Source: Candidula unifasciata
Lineage: Eukaryota; Mollusca; Gastropoda; Stylommatophora; Geomitridae
Assembly (NCBI GenBank): GCA_905116865.2
Contig: CAJHNH020000787.1
Span: 132,001-196,000, forward strand
DNA: 64,000 nucleotides
Direction: 5' to 3'
Part shown: positions 11,401 to 23,762 of the stretch, piece after piece
Numbering within the stretch: the first letter of the stretch is position 1
Layout of the letters: each line of letters begins with the position of its first letter
Notes under the pieces: model-generated
The model's database searches: none
What the model was told of the DNA's origin: nothing
The model's input: the letters and a program-made list of their open reading frames with translations, nothing else
Translations under genes and position numbers: made by a program

Positions 11401-11700
11401 TATATCTCACAGTGTGAATTTATTTTAAATATATTACGTAACGTAAGTTTAGTATCACTTGTATTTATTGCATTGTTCCTTCATTTTGTATCAACACATC
11501 TCGTTAATGTAAGCTCAAAGTAAATACTGTCGGTTCAAAAACACATTTTACCTAGATGTTAAATGGCAAAATTGAAATAATGTCCTCATGTTTGATTTTT
11601 CCCCCTTTACAGACAGACACCGTAAGCTCTATTTTCTGTCAGCTGTCTATAATTATTGTTTTTTACATATATGAAATTGGACCATTTGATTAGACGTCTG

Positions 11701-11892
11701 CGCCCGGCTCGCTAGCGTAGTTGGTTAAACCTGACCTCACGCCCGGGGGTAGATAGAAAAGCCACATTTCTCACAGATTTACGGTATCTGTCATGGAATC
11801 AAGGCCGACGGGTTGCGATATTAATAGTACCAAGCCAAAGAGTTAACAGCTGATGGTTTCTGGATACTTAAAAAAAAAACAAAAAAAAACAA
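11701..11892 (+). mobile_element. tRNA-derived SINE-B copy
   Basis: Begins GCCCGGCTCGC with box A-like TAGCGTAGTTGGTTAAAC and shares with 16,849-17,053 the blocks AGAAAAGCCACATTTCTC, GATTTACGGTAT, ATGGAATCAAGGCCGA and TTCTGGATACT, followed by an A-rich tail. TAGACGTC at 11,691-11,698 and 11,893-11,900 is a likely target-site duplication. Confidence 0.75.
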
Positions 11893-11900
11893 TAGACGTC

Positions 11901-12395
11901 CGCTTATGGATCAAGAATATATATCAGTATTAAAAATGCATCAGACATACACACACGTAGAGCTACAACTGGAAATAGATAACCAAGCAGGAAGATGAGA
12001 GGTGCTGTTTGCAGCTGTAACCCTTAAATGATCGGAATGCTAAAGCAAAAATGGATCTGTATAGTTTTTAATAAATTATTTATCGTTTAAAAAAAATTGT
12101 AATGTCTATATTTTCTTTATTATTCTACATTGTATAGGAATATTGTATGTTCCTAGAGACAGTAACCGTTTTTAGTTTAATTTGATATACGGACTACTTG
12201 TTGTGTCGTGTATCCTTAAATAAAGCGCGAGATTTATGTTTCTGAAAAAAAAAATGTATGCGGCTGGTAAAGTATTAATCAGAAATGCGCTCTAACTGTG
12301 CCAAATGTGGCACTAATATAACAAAACATAAATACACAGACAGCAGAGAAACATTATTTATAATAATAGGAATGTATTTTGTTTGGATTGCAATA
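11901..12395. other. no gene recognised
   Basis: AT-rich sequence with nothing identifiable. Confidence 0.5.
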
Positions 12396-12396
12396 T

Positions 12397-12600
12397 AGAA
12401 GGACTGAAAATTTTTTATTAACTAATTTACTTTCCATCAGGCTGCCAAGGTAAGTGGTATATTCTGTAAATTTCTTCAGTATTCAGCAATTGGAAAGCAC
12501 ATTAGCGATGTGGCTAGGGTCTTGCCTTTTTTCAACATGTAGAGTTCGATTCCGCATCACGCAGATTTATATACGGAAGATACTTACTACAAGGCACCTG
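12397..12600 (+). repeat. flanking repeat, left copy (tRNA-like segment)
   Basis: Matches 13,563-13,745 in the same orientation: shared TTACTTTCCATCAG, TAAGTGGT.TATTCTGT, TTCGTCAGTAT-like and GTGGCTAG blocks. The middle carries AGTTCGATTCCGCATCAC, a box B-like sequence, so the unit is probably a SINE. Confidence 0.65.
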
Positions 12601-12868
12601 AACACCACACGGATGTCTGACAATCGGGTGCAGATTACTCTATAACAAAAGAGCCATATGCCTGCTTTATTACCAGTGAAAGCGTGCTTACCTCAACCAC
12701 ATACCAATTTTTTTTTTTTATTTTGTTACATTATCTGTCAAAAACGGAAATTAGAGGAAAAAAGAAACTATGGAGGGTGAGGAGGGGGTATACTCTTCCT
12801 TTAGAAATCAATGAGCTTTCCTTTTTGTCAGAATAATTGTTTGCTCTGAGTGCCTTTAATGACAACAG

Positions 12869-13542
<674 letters not shown>

Positions 13543-13562
13543 GTTTGCATTTCAATTTAGAA

Positions 13563-13745
13563 TAACTGAACCATTTTTATTAATTAATTTACTTTCCATC
13601 AGCTTACATATGTAAGTGGTGTATTCTGTTACTTTCGTCAGTATCTAGCAAATTGATGGCACATAAGCGAAGTGGCTAGAATTTTTGCCATCTAGTCTTA
13701 AGGTCTCTAGTCGATTCTGCACTGAGTAAATGTCTGTAACAACGA
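13563..13745 (+). repeat. flanking repeat, right copy (tRNA-like segment)
   Basis: Partner of 12,397-12,600. It retains the same order of blocks, with a degraded box B (TAGTCGATTCTGCAC). The two copies bracket the tetranucleotide array. Confidence 0.65.
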
Positions 13746-13754
13746 TTTTTACTA

Positions 13755-14035
13755 CGCATACATGCACATACACACCTACATGCAGGTATGTATATATGTA
13801 TGTATGTCTTATTTTGAAAATGTATGTATGCATTCATTTTGTACCTGCATGTGCATATATGTATGCATGCATGTACGTGCAGGTACGTTAATGTGTGTAT
13901 GTATGCCACTAGTGGCACCCGATTTTCAGACATTTCCTTGTACCCGTTTTGTGTATATGCGTGTATGCATGTGTGTGTACATATGTGTATGCATGTGTGT
14001 GTATTTATTATGTGTGTATCTGTATGTTTGATGTG
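13755..14035. repeat. TG/TA/TGCA-rich degenerate microsatellite
   Basis: GTATG- and ATGCATG-rich sequence without a clean unit. Open frames on both strands are low-complexity. Confidence 0.8.
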
Positions 14036-14155
14036 ATATCTCTGGAATAATTAATGGTTGTACCTATGAATGTATTCATTCTTATATGTATGTATCTGTG
14101 TATACGATAATGCCACAACATGTTGGGTTTGTGTATTGTATGAGCACATTTAAAA

Positions 14156-14328
<173 letters not shown>

Positions 14329-14954
14329 CAATGTTTGTGTGTTTGTTTCACCCCTATAGACTCGGAAACTACTGAACCGATTTAGCTGGAATTTTCAGGA
14401 TATGTTTGTTGTGATACCGGATTTTGAACTGTCGTGGTTTGAAATTCAACCTGTCACTGTTAGAGATAGGTGACCACAATTTATGCAATAATATACGCAA
14501 CTAATATTTATAACTTTAGTGATTTCTATTTATAGCCACGTTAGTAACTGCGCATGCGCCGCCGTAGTCAGAACGCAAGGCTTCCGTCATTCGCCGGCGA
14601 GTTACGTGCAGCCAACGCCTTCTCTAATACATAGAGTAGGTCTAGGTACAGCAAACAAGACTATCTCTATATTTGCCATAATAACCATTTTAAACACGAT
14701 TTATATTTTCTGTTTTTTTTTTTTTTTTGGAAACAATGACTATCTCGACCTTGGCGCAGACATTAACTGCGACATTAACTTCATTTACCGTGTTAGACAC
14801 GTGCGATTTCTATTGTTGTGCCGTTTCATTAATATATCTGGGGTATCTGTCTACAAGAAAACAATTGCCTGCGGTTTTGAATTGTGTTTTAATCAGGACA
14901 CAGAAGTAGGGACACACATCTCTAATTGTTAACTTCTCTTTTCCTTTATCCGAT

Positions 14955-15185
14955 TAAGTGGCTGCTTGGTCGAATGGTTAGAACACTGGGTTTCTGTGCG
15001 GGAGACCTGGGTTCGAATCCGCAGTAGTTAATTTTTTTTTAACCCGGACAAAATAATATCCTCATCTGCTCTGTCGTGGTGACAGCACTAGCCATGCGGA
15101 ACCAAATCTTCTAGCTCACGACTCTCTGTCTACTCCGATGGTAACACAGATAGCAGTGACATTATTTTAGTAGTTGTACTGGTAC
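14955..15185 (+). mobile_element. tRNA-derived SINE-D nested in the Helitron
   Basis: A tRNA-like head has box A TGGTCGAATGGTTAGAACAC and box B GGTTCGAATCC. The body contains GTCGTGGTGACAGCACTAGC and resembles 46,255-46,445. The acceptor ends do not pair, so this is not a tRNA gene. Confidence 0.65.
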
Positions 15186-15351
15186 TTGAAGGATGATGTG
15201 GTAAATATTACACTAGCCCCATTCACTACCTATTACAATTCCTGCTCCCCATTTTAGTCCAGATGGACAGGGATGTCAATGTCAGTTACAGCAACAAAAA
15301 TATATCGCCAGGTAATGATTTTCAAATATTTCGAAGAGGGAGAAAGCAGTA

Positions 15352-15465
15352 GTCGGTGGAAGAAGAGGGGAGGGGAGGGGGGAGGGGTAATGACATAAAT
15401 TTGATAAGGGGGAGGGTAGTAGGTGGATTTAGTTGGGGGTGGGGGGTGGTGGGATGGGGATCAAA
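15352..15465 (+). repeat. G-rich tract inside the Helitron
   Basis: Many runs of three to six G separated by short spacers on the plus strand; compatible with G-quadruplex formation. The purine bias is unlike its neighbours. Confidence 0.7.
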
Positions 15466-15579
15466 GACTATCTCTATATCTGAGCAGACAATGATTGTAT
15501 TAGACACGTGCGATTTCTATTTTCTTCCATTTCCATTTAGCCAAACTATGCCACAGCAACGCGTGGCCGGGTACAGCTA

Positions 15580-15580
<1 letters not shown>

Positions 15581-15652
<72 letters not shown>
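15581..15652. repeat. (TA)n(CA)n microsatellite
   Basis: TA run directly abutting the Helitron 3' end, ending in CA units. Confidence 0.97.
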
Positions 15653-15659
15653 TTAATTC

Positions 15660-16285
15660 ACACACACTTTCAGACAGTAATGCAAATTTTTCAAGACTGT
15701 CAGCGTTTGTGTCTAAGTGTCTTTTGAAATGTTAACATTTTAATACTTTCTTTTGCGTAGTCATTGTAATGTTTCACTTTTCCGCACTTTGGATCTCACG
15801 GCCATATCTTCAACGCTCCTCATTGCCATGTACATGACAACAACCATTAGGACACATCAGTACTGTCTTTTTCTCAGTCTTCATTCAGCATAGCTTTCAA
15901 CGCTGACGATCAGATTTCAGTACAGAGGATCAACTTTGAAACTTTCCAGCTCTCAAAATGACACTGTTGGACTTTTCCCAAGTTATCCCGTGTTCATTCA
16001 CTCGTTTTTACTATCTCAGTCTGACCATGTCATGCAACCTAGGGGTCTTCCTGACTCTTACAGCAAATCAAACGCCTTACATTAATTCCTAATTTAGAAT
16101 CACTGCAGTCACCGAGGAGAAGCAATTACGAGTTACAAATTCTTTAGGCTAGGGACTATATAGAATATTTGAATGGATTATTGTTGGAGTACAACAGTGG
16201 TAACCGTTGACCTATAATACGTCAGCAATACTAGGCATGCACTTATTTGCCTACAACGGTGCAAAAAACATTGATCATGTTGTTG
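15660..16285. other. no gene recognised
   Basis: No motif or repeat identified. Confidence 0.5.
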
Positions 16286-16287
16286 AG

Positions 16288-16500
16288 AACTGTGGCGTAC
16301 GGGCTAGACGCTGGCCTGCGGATTTAAAGATCGTGGGTTCAGGTCCTACATTACAATCATCCTCATATTGCCTGCTTTGAGCAAATCATTCTTTGTTCAC
16401 ATTGCCATCATCAGTCAATGTACCACAAGTTTCACAACTTGTGCAATAGCTGTAACATCACTTTTCATTTTCCGTGACAACTCTTGGCAACCCTTTGTTG
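16288..16500 (+). mobile_element. tRNA-like SINE fragment
   Basis: GTGGCGTACGGGCTAGACGC followed by GTGGGTTCAGGTCC resembles a tRNA-like head with a degraded box B. The following ~150 bp has no partner in the window, so its family is unknown. Confidence 0.45.
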
Positions 16501-16848
16501 CAGAAGCAGCACTCCAAAGAGTTCCTCAAACAACGCGTAAGACCATATGCTAGCCTTTTGACGTTAATGTCCGGCTCTGAAGTCCGTCTCCCTAACGAGC
16601 CAGACCAACGCTCTAATCGTTCCCCAAACAAAGCAGAAGTCCGAACAGGTCACAATGCCCTGTATTAGTCCACTGAACCAAGTGAATGACCATCATCAAT
16701 TCTATTGCATGGCTATCTGCTGCAGGCATTCGTCCATCCTCGTGTTTTAAAACCGTGAAATGCTTTCTAAGAAATGTGTTATGTTTGCACTATGGCAGCT
16801 TTATCACATGCATTGACACTGCATTGTATATATTATTTTTCCTTGTAT

Positions 16849-17053
16849 GCCCGGCTGTCTGGCGTAGTTGGTTAAACCAGATTGCGCAGTGACGGGGTAA
16901 CGAACTCCTTGTCGTTCCGGTTCACTTCCGGGTGTAGGCAGAAAAGCCACATTTCTCCCAGATTTACGGTATTTACAATGGAATCAAGGCCGAAAAGTTG
17001 CAATATCCATAATCCAGAGCCTAAGGGCTTCTGGATACTAAAACAAACAAACA
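16849..17053 (+). mobile_element. tRNA-derived SINE-B copy
   Basis: Second copy of the 11.7-kb family, with box A-like GGCGTAGTTGGTTAAACC, box B-like CCGGTTCACTTCC and the shared body. It is longer than the 11.7-kb copy in the head region. The tail is AAAC repeats. ATTATT(TTT)CCTTG on both sides is a weak duplication candidate. Confidence 0.75.
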
Positions 17054-17422
17054 TTATTCCTTGGAACCTCTAAATGCCATCCTGTACATTTATTTACACA
17101 GTTGCGTCAATATATTTTGATGTCAATTCTATATGTATGTCTGTTTTGTTTTGCATGCAAACAACTTCAAATCATCACATATTACAATTTTTACATTTGT
17201 TTAACTTTAAACTGTTAGCAAAACATCTTTAATAATCGTGTGTTCTTAGTGGTAGTATTTATTATAATTTCTTAGTATTGCTTTTGCTCTCAGTATCTCT
17301 GCACTTTACTTTCTCTAACTTCTCATGTTAATAGAAATAATTACTTTCCCTTTCCTTTTTTTAAGATACAATATGTTTCCATCATACTGTTGTTTTTTTC
17401 TGCAGTCCATACATGATGTCCG

Positions 17423-17425
<3 letters not shown>

Positions 17426-17515
<90 letters not shown>

Positions 17516-17520
17516 TATAT
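17426..17520. repeat. (TA)n microsatellite
   Basis: About 95 bp of TA with one interruption near 17,509. Confidence 0.97.
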
Positions 17521-17524
17521 GGAA

Positions 17525-18326
17525 TGGTCAGATAAGTCATCTACTGAAGGAGTTAGACATAATTTTAATTCAGATAACCTGACCGTTTTGCTAAAAAATA
17601 GTATTTTAATATTGACTTCAACTAGATAATAACAAGAGTAAGTTGTGAATTGTGTCAGTTCTCTCTAACCACATTACATTGTTTAGTTGCAGATATATTA
17701 CTTCTCTTTTGTACATAAAATAACCAAAAGGTTTGGGGCTACATATTATTAACTTATTTTAATCCAACATAGGCTACTGAGGTGGCATCGGGAGAAGAAA
17801 GAAGCAAATGAAAATTATGTAATATCATTGATTTATACATGCATATTTCGGTTTCTACCACTGAAGGTTTTAGTGACATATTTATTGTTTAAATTGCGTG
17901 TGTGTGTATGTGTGTGTTTGTGTGTCTGTGTGTGTGAAGCGTTGTTATTGTATTTATATTCATATAACATCTTTCACAGGAAGAGTTTGACTTTCTACAG
18001 TCATGTTATCATTGATAAAAGGGTAAATTGATAAATCAGGCTGACGTTTAAAAAAGAATTTGTATCTGTGACATAATACAACAAAAATACTGTGTTAATC
18101 TTAGACTTACCCAGGGACGTTTAGACAGTGGCTTGATATTAGCTGGCTTACACTGGAAACCCCGAACATTCCTGGAAAGTAGAGAGAACCGACATAATGT
18201 TGTCCAGATCATTCATTGAGTTCAGATTATTCCATAAACATGTGATCCTGAAATCTTTCGTTCAATGCGCTGCAATGCATGAAAAACACACGTATATTTT
18301 TTTGTTTAAATGTTAATCATTTAACC

Positions 18327-18357
<31 letters not shown>

Positions 18358-18900
18358 ATATTTAAAACCAAGTTTAACGTTTTCATTCTTTGATGGCATG
18401 AAAAATGTCACTATCGTAATTATATGCAAAGATAGTCACATTGCTATGCATGAATAATTTAGGAGTATTGCGTTAAACAGTTTGCTTGATTTATCCACCC
18501 CGCCCCCGCCACGCCCCCACCCACCTACCTTAAAATTTCGTATGCAAAAAAAAAGTAATGCTCTCGTATTTCGTTTCCCTCAGGTTCCACTTGTAAGTTG
18601 CATGCTCTTTCAGTTATGTGTAATTATCGTCTTGCATCTAGCTCCATATAGATTGTCTATTTATTGTAAATATATTATCCGTTTAGAATAGCAGTGGCCG
18701 AAACTAATACGGAACAATCGATGTGCTAAAGCTGTGGCCAAATATGTATACTAAATTGTATAATACTTGATGCAGAGATCCGTAAGATTGTCAAACATAT
18801 GCTATTTTTCTTTTTTATACCTTTGTTATGTTCTTATCGGTAGATCTGTATGTTAATCCCTCTAAAAGATATCTCACTGCGGTTGGTTGCATTACAATCC
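17525..18900. other. no gene recognised; short GT run and poly-C/poly-A
   Basis: AT-rich. GT-rich at 17,898-17,936, then poly-C followed by poly-A at 18,325-18,358, and a C-rich stretch near 18,497-18,525. No open frame with a recognisable domain. Confidence 0.5.
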
Positions 18901-18904
18901 ATGT

Positions 18905-19440
<536 letters not shown>

Positions 19441-19552
19441 ACTCTCTTTCTGACATTAAATGAGAGCGATTCATTGCATAAGAATTATCTCATGATTTAT
19501 TAGGTTGATTGTACACAATTCTTCACACTCAATTGCTCCTGGTCGTTTGGGT

Positions 19553-20810
19553 CATTCATTCATTCATTCAGTAGCATGTCCCTCGCGGAACCTCGCTGCC
19601 ATAACAACCCTCCGGAAAACCTTCCTATCATGAGCAAGATGTCCTGCGTCTGATACACCCATCTGGAGATCATCTGCCACATCCTGCACCCATCTTCTCC
19701 TTGGCCTTCCTCTTCCTTTCTTCCCAGGCATGTACCCCTCCATTATTGTTCTCTCTAGACTTCCATGACGTTTCAAGTGACCAAAATATTTCAATTTTCT
19801 TTGTTTTATTGTCTTTACTAGCCAACCCTCTTCAATATTCAGCTCTTGAAGTATGGATGCATTTGTTCTTTTCTTTACCCAAGATATTCTTAGAACCTGT
19901 CTGTAACATTTGTATTCAAATGCATTTATGCGCCTTTCCGCTTGTTTAGTAAGTGTCCAGGTCTCACAGGCGTATGTTGCAATGGGAAAGATGCATGCTC
20001 TTAAAAATCTGACCTTTGTAATTCTATCGTTTGGGTAACCCAATAAATATAGATGTTATCACATCACTAGGTATGTACGTAGTGTTATAAATGTCATTCA
20101 TCAGTTTAGTTAATATATTTATTCCCCAACTTGCCCCAGTACTTCTAATTCTTCTACCGAAATTTTATCTGGCCTAGTTGGCTTTCCTTTCTTCACTTGT
20201 TTAATATCATCGCTAACTTCCTCCCTCAGTATAGACTGACCTTCTTAAATTTTTTCTTCGGTTAATTATGCTCTCTTTTCTTCATATAAATCTCTTCTAT
20301 ATTCATTACATCTAGTTATTTTATCATCTTCCTCCATTAGGATGTCTCCTGCTTTCGATTTCAGAAATCCTGTGTTTACTCGTATCTTTCTTCCAGTAAG
20401 ATCGTTAATTTGTGTGTGCACACTTTCTGCATCTTTAATAGGACAGTGTTAAATTTTGTTGCATTTTCCATTTAGCCACTCTTCCTTTGCCTTCATACAC
20501 TTATGCCCTATTTCTGTATTTGTCTTGTCATATTCATCTTTATCATTCATACACTGTTTTCTGTCACCCGTTAACTTTATAATGTATTTGGTCATCGTTT
20601 TCTGTTTAGCTATTTGTCCTATGTCCGGTAAAACATCTTTGCTTGTTTGGTGGATATACTCTTTCAGCATTTCCCACTGATCGTTTATCGTTTGTATTTG
20701 TGGTATTACATCGTATATGTTCCTCACATTCACTTTATATCGCTCCCGAATTTCTTTATCCTCTCTTGGAATATCTTTGTTTTGTCTACTGCTTTTCATC
20801 TCTCAGTGTA
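19553..20810 (-). mobile_element. RTE-like LINE copy with internal deletion of the RT core
   Basis: Minus strand, 5' to 3': a linker (KAKEEWLNGKC block, 20,449-20,799), KPTRPDKISVEELEVLGQVG (RT entry motif), IPSDVITSIFIGLPK near 20,050, then at 20,043 directly the C-terminal region, which begins RITKVRFLRACIFPIATYAC. About 250-300 residues including the FADD block are missing. The 3' end is (TGAA)n, matching the plus-strand copy at 47.6 kb. Confidence 0.8.
19564..20043 (-). pseudogene. LINE ORF2 C-terminal region
   Basis: A 159-codon open frame encodes the region downstream of the RT: YACETWTL, a conserved tryptophan/cysteine block (CYRQVLRISW), KYFGHLKRHG, RGRPRRRWVQDVADDL and a final AHDRKVFRRVV..ARFREGHATE. 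These are the landmarks of the C-terminus of endonuclease-reverse transcriptases of RTE/BovB-like invertebrate LINEs. The frame has no ATG at its start (TTG at 20,041-20,043) and follows the internal deletion, so it is a remnant. Well preserved, which suggests a fairly young copy. Confidence 0.85.
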
Positions 20811-20814
20811 TGTT

Positions 20815-21115
20815 GGTTGTGTCCGGTAAACCAAACGTAAGCTTGTCGCTCGGTCGTCCAGGCACGCTGACTGTACTAATTAGGCTGCCGCGACGACTTC
20901 TTATCTCACAGTACCTTCTGCAAACCACCAAGTCGTCTTGTCTCTATCCGAAAGAAAAACACCATCCGGTAATCTCGTGCAGCAGGAAACCAGCCCTGAG
21001 CTTCATGAACCTCCGAAAGCGTCTATGAATAGTGGGCCGAAACGCTCGTTGACGAGGATAATTTCTACTGACGACTGGTAGATCCCTGCTGTACTTGCTC
21101 CCTGTGAGTTTATTT
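20815..21115 (+). repeat. ~300-bp repeat, family E copy 1
   Basis: Aligns through its length to 53,714-54,020: GTGTCCGGTAAACCAA, ATCTCACAGTACCT, GAGCTTCATGAAC and CTGGTAGA.C..TGCTGTAC blocks. At 53.7 kb this sequence lies directly 3' of an RT-associated protein remnant, so it may be the 3' non-coding part of a retroelement. Confidence 0.65.
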
Positions 21116-21330
21116 CTAATGGTTGCCCTGGCAAAAACCGGTTTTCCGTTCCTTGGTCTTGCTATAACTACAAAAAAAATGTAACAAAGTGTTGGAAAAA
21201 AATGAAGTTGATTATGTGCATCTAAGCCTTTAGTCCTACCGTTGAATGGTTGAGTAAAGGTTCTCGGCAGATTAAAAACTTCATATATAACATAATTTAT
21301 TGCATATTATTAGAGGCTATTTGCATCAGC
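21116..21330. other. AT-rich spacer, nothing identified
   Basis: Spacer between the family E repeat and the RNase H relic. Confidence 0.5.
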
Positions 21331-21334
21331 TTCA

Positions 21335-21610
21335 CGTTCAATATCATCCTTGACAGAAACTGCAGAGAACAGATTCCTGACGTAGTGGGCATTTCAGTCA
21401 CAATGCTGGTTAATGAGAACACAGATGTAGATAATGCCACAGTTTACACGGATTAATCAGTCATGAATGGCAAGCAAAATGCATGGGTTTCACTGTGAGA
21501 GCAAAGCGAAAACCTATCATGGATACGAGTGGTGCAATTGCTGTGATAACCAGCAGCCTCCTAATGGCTGCAATGAGGGCGACAGAGAACGAACGGACAA
21601 ACAAACTTTA
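21335..21610 (+). mobile_element. RNase H relic of an I-like LINE
   Basis: One frame reads DRNCREQIPDVV...VNENTDVDNATVYTD (stop) SVMNGKQ, and a second frame continues GFTVRAKRKPIMDTSGAIAV.. ITSSLLM. This is the start of an RNase H domain (xxVYTDGSVxxxxxGWGFTVxxxG....SGA....SSLxMEVEA). The Gly codon of TDGS is a stop (TAA) and there is one frameshift. From 21,392 on, the relic is repeated at 23,763. Confidence 0.75.
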
Positions 21611-21790
21611 TTTTCAAAGGGTTACAAATTGGGCACGCAGGCCCGTCTGACATCCGGCCCTTATAAGCACTTATTTTTTCAGAGTACCAATGCCTGTTAT
21701 CAATAATACATGTTGTGGATGTAATAAAGAAAAATACATTATGGAATAATGCATACACACATCCTGTGTACACAGTCTTACAGACTTAAC

Positions 21791-21821
<31 letters not shown>

Positions 21822-21840
21822 ACGTATACATTCTCATGCA
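21392..21840 (+). repeat. ~450-bp direct repeat, left copy
   Basis: Starts at TTTCAGTCACAATGC and runs through the RNase H relic, ACAAACTTTATTTTCAAAGG, a CA microsatellite (21,794-21,822) and CATTCTCATGCA. It is nearly identical to 23,763-24,212; the differences are a few substitutions, a deleted base near 21,635 and microsatellite length. It abuts the 3' end of the LINE at 21,841. Confidence 0.9.
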
Positions 21841-23762
21841 TTCTTCTTCTTCTGCCTTTCTATCCCCCAATGGAGCATAGGCCCTCAACCAACTCACGCC
21901 AAGTCGTTCTATCCTTTGCCATTGCATGGAGCTCTCTCCATGTCCTCCCAATCTTTCTAACCTCGTTCTCCGGCTCTCTTCTCCATGTGTTTTTTGGCCT
22001 TCCCTTATTCCTATGCCCCTGTGGGTTCCAATGCAAAGACATTCTAGTAATGCTGTTCTCCTGTTTTCTCAGTGTGTGCCCTATCCAACGCCAGCGTCTT
22101 TTCCTCACTTCCTGATCCACTGGAGCCTGTTTAGTTCTCTCCCAAAGTTCTACATTAGTTATTCTATCATACCATTTTATTCCCTCTATTCTGCGCAGGC
22201 ACCAGTTAATGAATGTCTGTAATTTATTAGTAATTGCCTTGGTTGTTCTCCATGTTTTCGCCCCATACAATAGTACTGATTTGACATTAGAATTAAAAAT
22301 TTTTAGTTTAGTATTTCTTGTAATTTCTTTTGACCTCCAAAAATTCCCTAGTGCTATGAAAGCCCCTCTTGCCTTTTGTATTCTTATTGCAATATCTCTA
22401 TCAGTTCCTCCATCTTTATCTACATTACTACCTAAATAGGTGTACGACTCCACGTTTTGGAGTGGGGTGCCATTAAGAGAAACCACATTACTATTTGCCT
22501 GATTTATTCTCATTATCTTTGTCTTTCCTTTATGGATTTTCAGACCAAGCTGCTTTGATCTCGCATTAAGTATATTTAATTTATCTTGCATCTGATTCCG
22601 TGAATGGGACAGAAGAGCAATATCATCAGCGAAGTCCAGATCATCAAGCTGTTTTGTAGGGGTCCACTGAATTCCATTCTTGGTGTTAGCAGTTACTGTT
22701 TTCATAGTCCAGTCTATAGCCAGTAAAAATAAGAGGGGCGATAAAAGACATCCTTGTCGCACACCTTTTTTTATTTCAAATGCATCTGTTAGTTTTCCCT
22801 CATGAAGAACTCGACATTTCATGTCTTTATATGTTGCCTTTACTAAGTTGATAATTTTCTGTGGGATTCCATAGTGCCCCATCAATTTCTAGAGAGATTC
22901 CCTATCTATGCTGTCAAATGCTTTTTCATAGTCTATAAATCCAATGTAAAGTGGTGAGTTCAGTTCAATGCTTTGCTCTATTATAATACGTAATGTAGCT
23001 ATCTGATCAGTACAGGATCTGTTTGACCGAAAACCTGCCTGCTCATCTCTTAGCATTTTATCAATAGCATCTTTTAATCTTTCCAAAATAATTCTACTTA
23101 ATATTTTTCCAGGAACTGACAGCAACATAATTCCTCTATAGTTTTCACACTCCTGTAGATCACCTTTTTTTGGGCAGTTTCACAAGATATCCTTCTCTCC
23201 AGTCTGCTAGTATTTCTTCGGTCTCCCAGACTTTACTGAATAATCTATGTAGCAATTCTGTTGATGTGTTTATGTTGGCCCTGATGGCTTCAGCTGGGAT
23301 ACCGTCTGGGCCTGTCGCCTTTCCTTCCTTGAGAAGATTTATAGCTTTCCTAATTTCCTCTTTGGATGGTATCTCTCAGTTGATATCCAGTTCCATTTCT
23401 AAAGGCTGGATATCTGGGGGAACCTCTGGGCCTGGTCTATTTAGAAGCATTTCAAAATATTCAACCCATCTGTCCATTTAATCTTTAGTGTTAGTAAGTA
23501 CCTTTCCTTGACTATTTTTGATTGATCCAGTTGGCTGACTATATTTACCAACTAATTTTCTTGTGTTACTATAAAGTTCTCTGAGGTTTCCTTTTGCTGC
23601 CGCTGTCTCTGCTTCTTGTGCTAGATCATTTAGATATTTCACTTTATCTGCCCTTATATGCCTCCTAACTTCCTTGTTGGCTTCTGTGTATTTCTCCTGA
23701 GCTCTAGCTTTAGCAGCTCTAGTTTTGCTATTGTTTAATTCTGCCTTTTTACTTTTCCTATC
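21841..23762 (-). mobile_element. 5'-truncated LINE, 1.9 kb, between long direct repeats
   Basis: Minus-strand LINE beginning in the EN-RT linker (KSKKAELNNSKTRAAKARAQ..EKYTEANKEVRRH), through KATGPDGIPAEAIRAN, LPKKGDLQECENYRGIMLL, EQAGFRSNRSCTDQI, a full RT core and the C-terminus to a GAAGAAGAA tail. The EN domain is missing. Lesions: TAA near 23,479, TGA near 23,377, one extra A in the A-run at 23,167-23,173, and TAG at 22,889-22,891. Its 3' end recurs, decayed, at 49.2 kb. Confidence 0.9.
21860..23128 (-). pseudogene. LINE reverse transcriptase, one nonsense codon from a ~420-codon frame
   Basis: Two collinear frames (23,128-22,889 and 22,885-21,860) are separated only by TAG at 22,889-22,891, where TGG is likely (DRESL-stop-KLMGHYGIP). 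Landmarks in order: SVPGKILSRII, DEQAGFR, FIDYEKAFDSIDR, IKKGVRQGCLLSPLLF, DDLDFADDIALL (catalytic FADD), KTKIMRIN, YLGSNVDKDGGTD, LLYGAKTW, a C-rich block, RWRWIGHTLRK, GRPKNTWRREPENE and AMAKDRTTWRELVEGLCSIGG. This is a complete palm-to-C-terminus RT of an RTE-type LINE. The enzyme would copy element RNA at the nicked target, but here it cannot be made. Confidence 0.92.

Noticed and set aside
14955..15030. functional tRNA gene
   Set aside because: Good box A and B, but the acceptor and T stems do not pair and a SINE body follows.
21035..21090. hammerhead ribozyme in the family E repeat
   Set aside because: A GAAAC-like and a CTGACGA-like segment occur, but in the wrong order and without the required stems in either copy.
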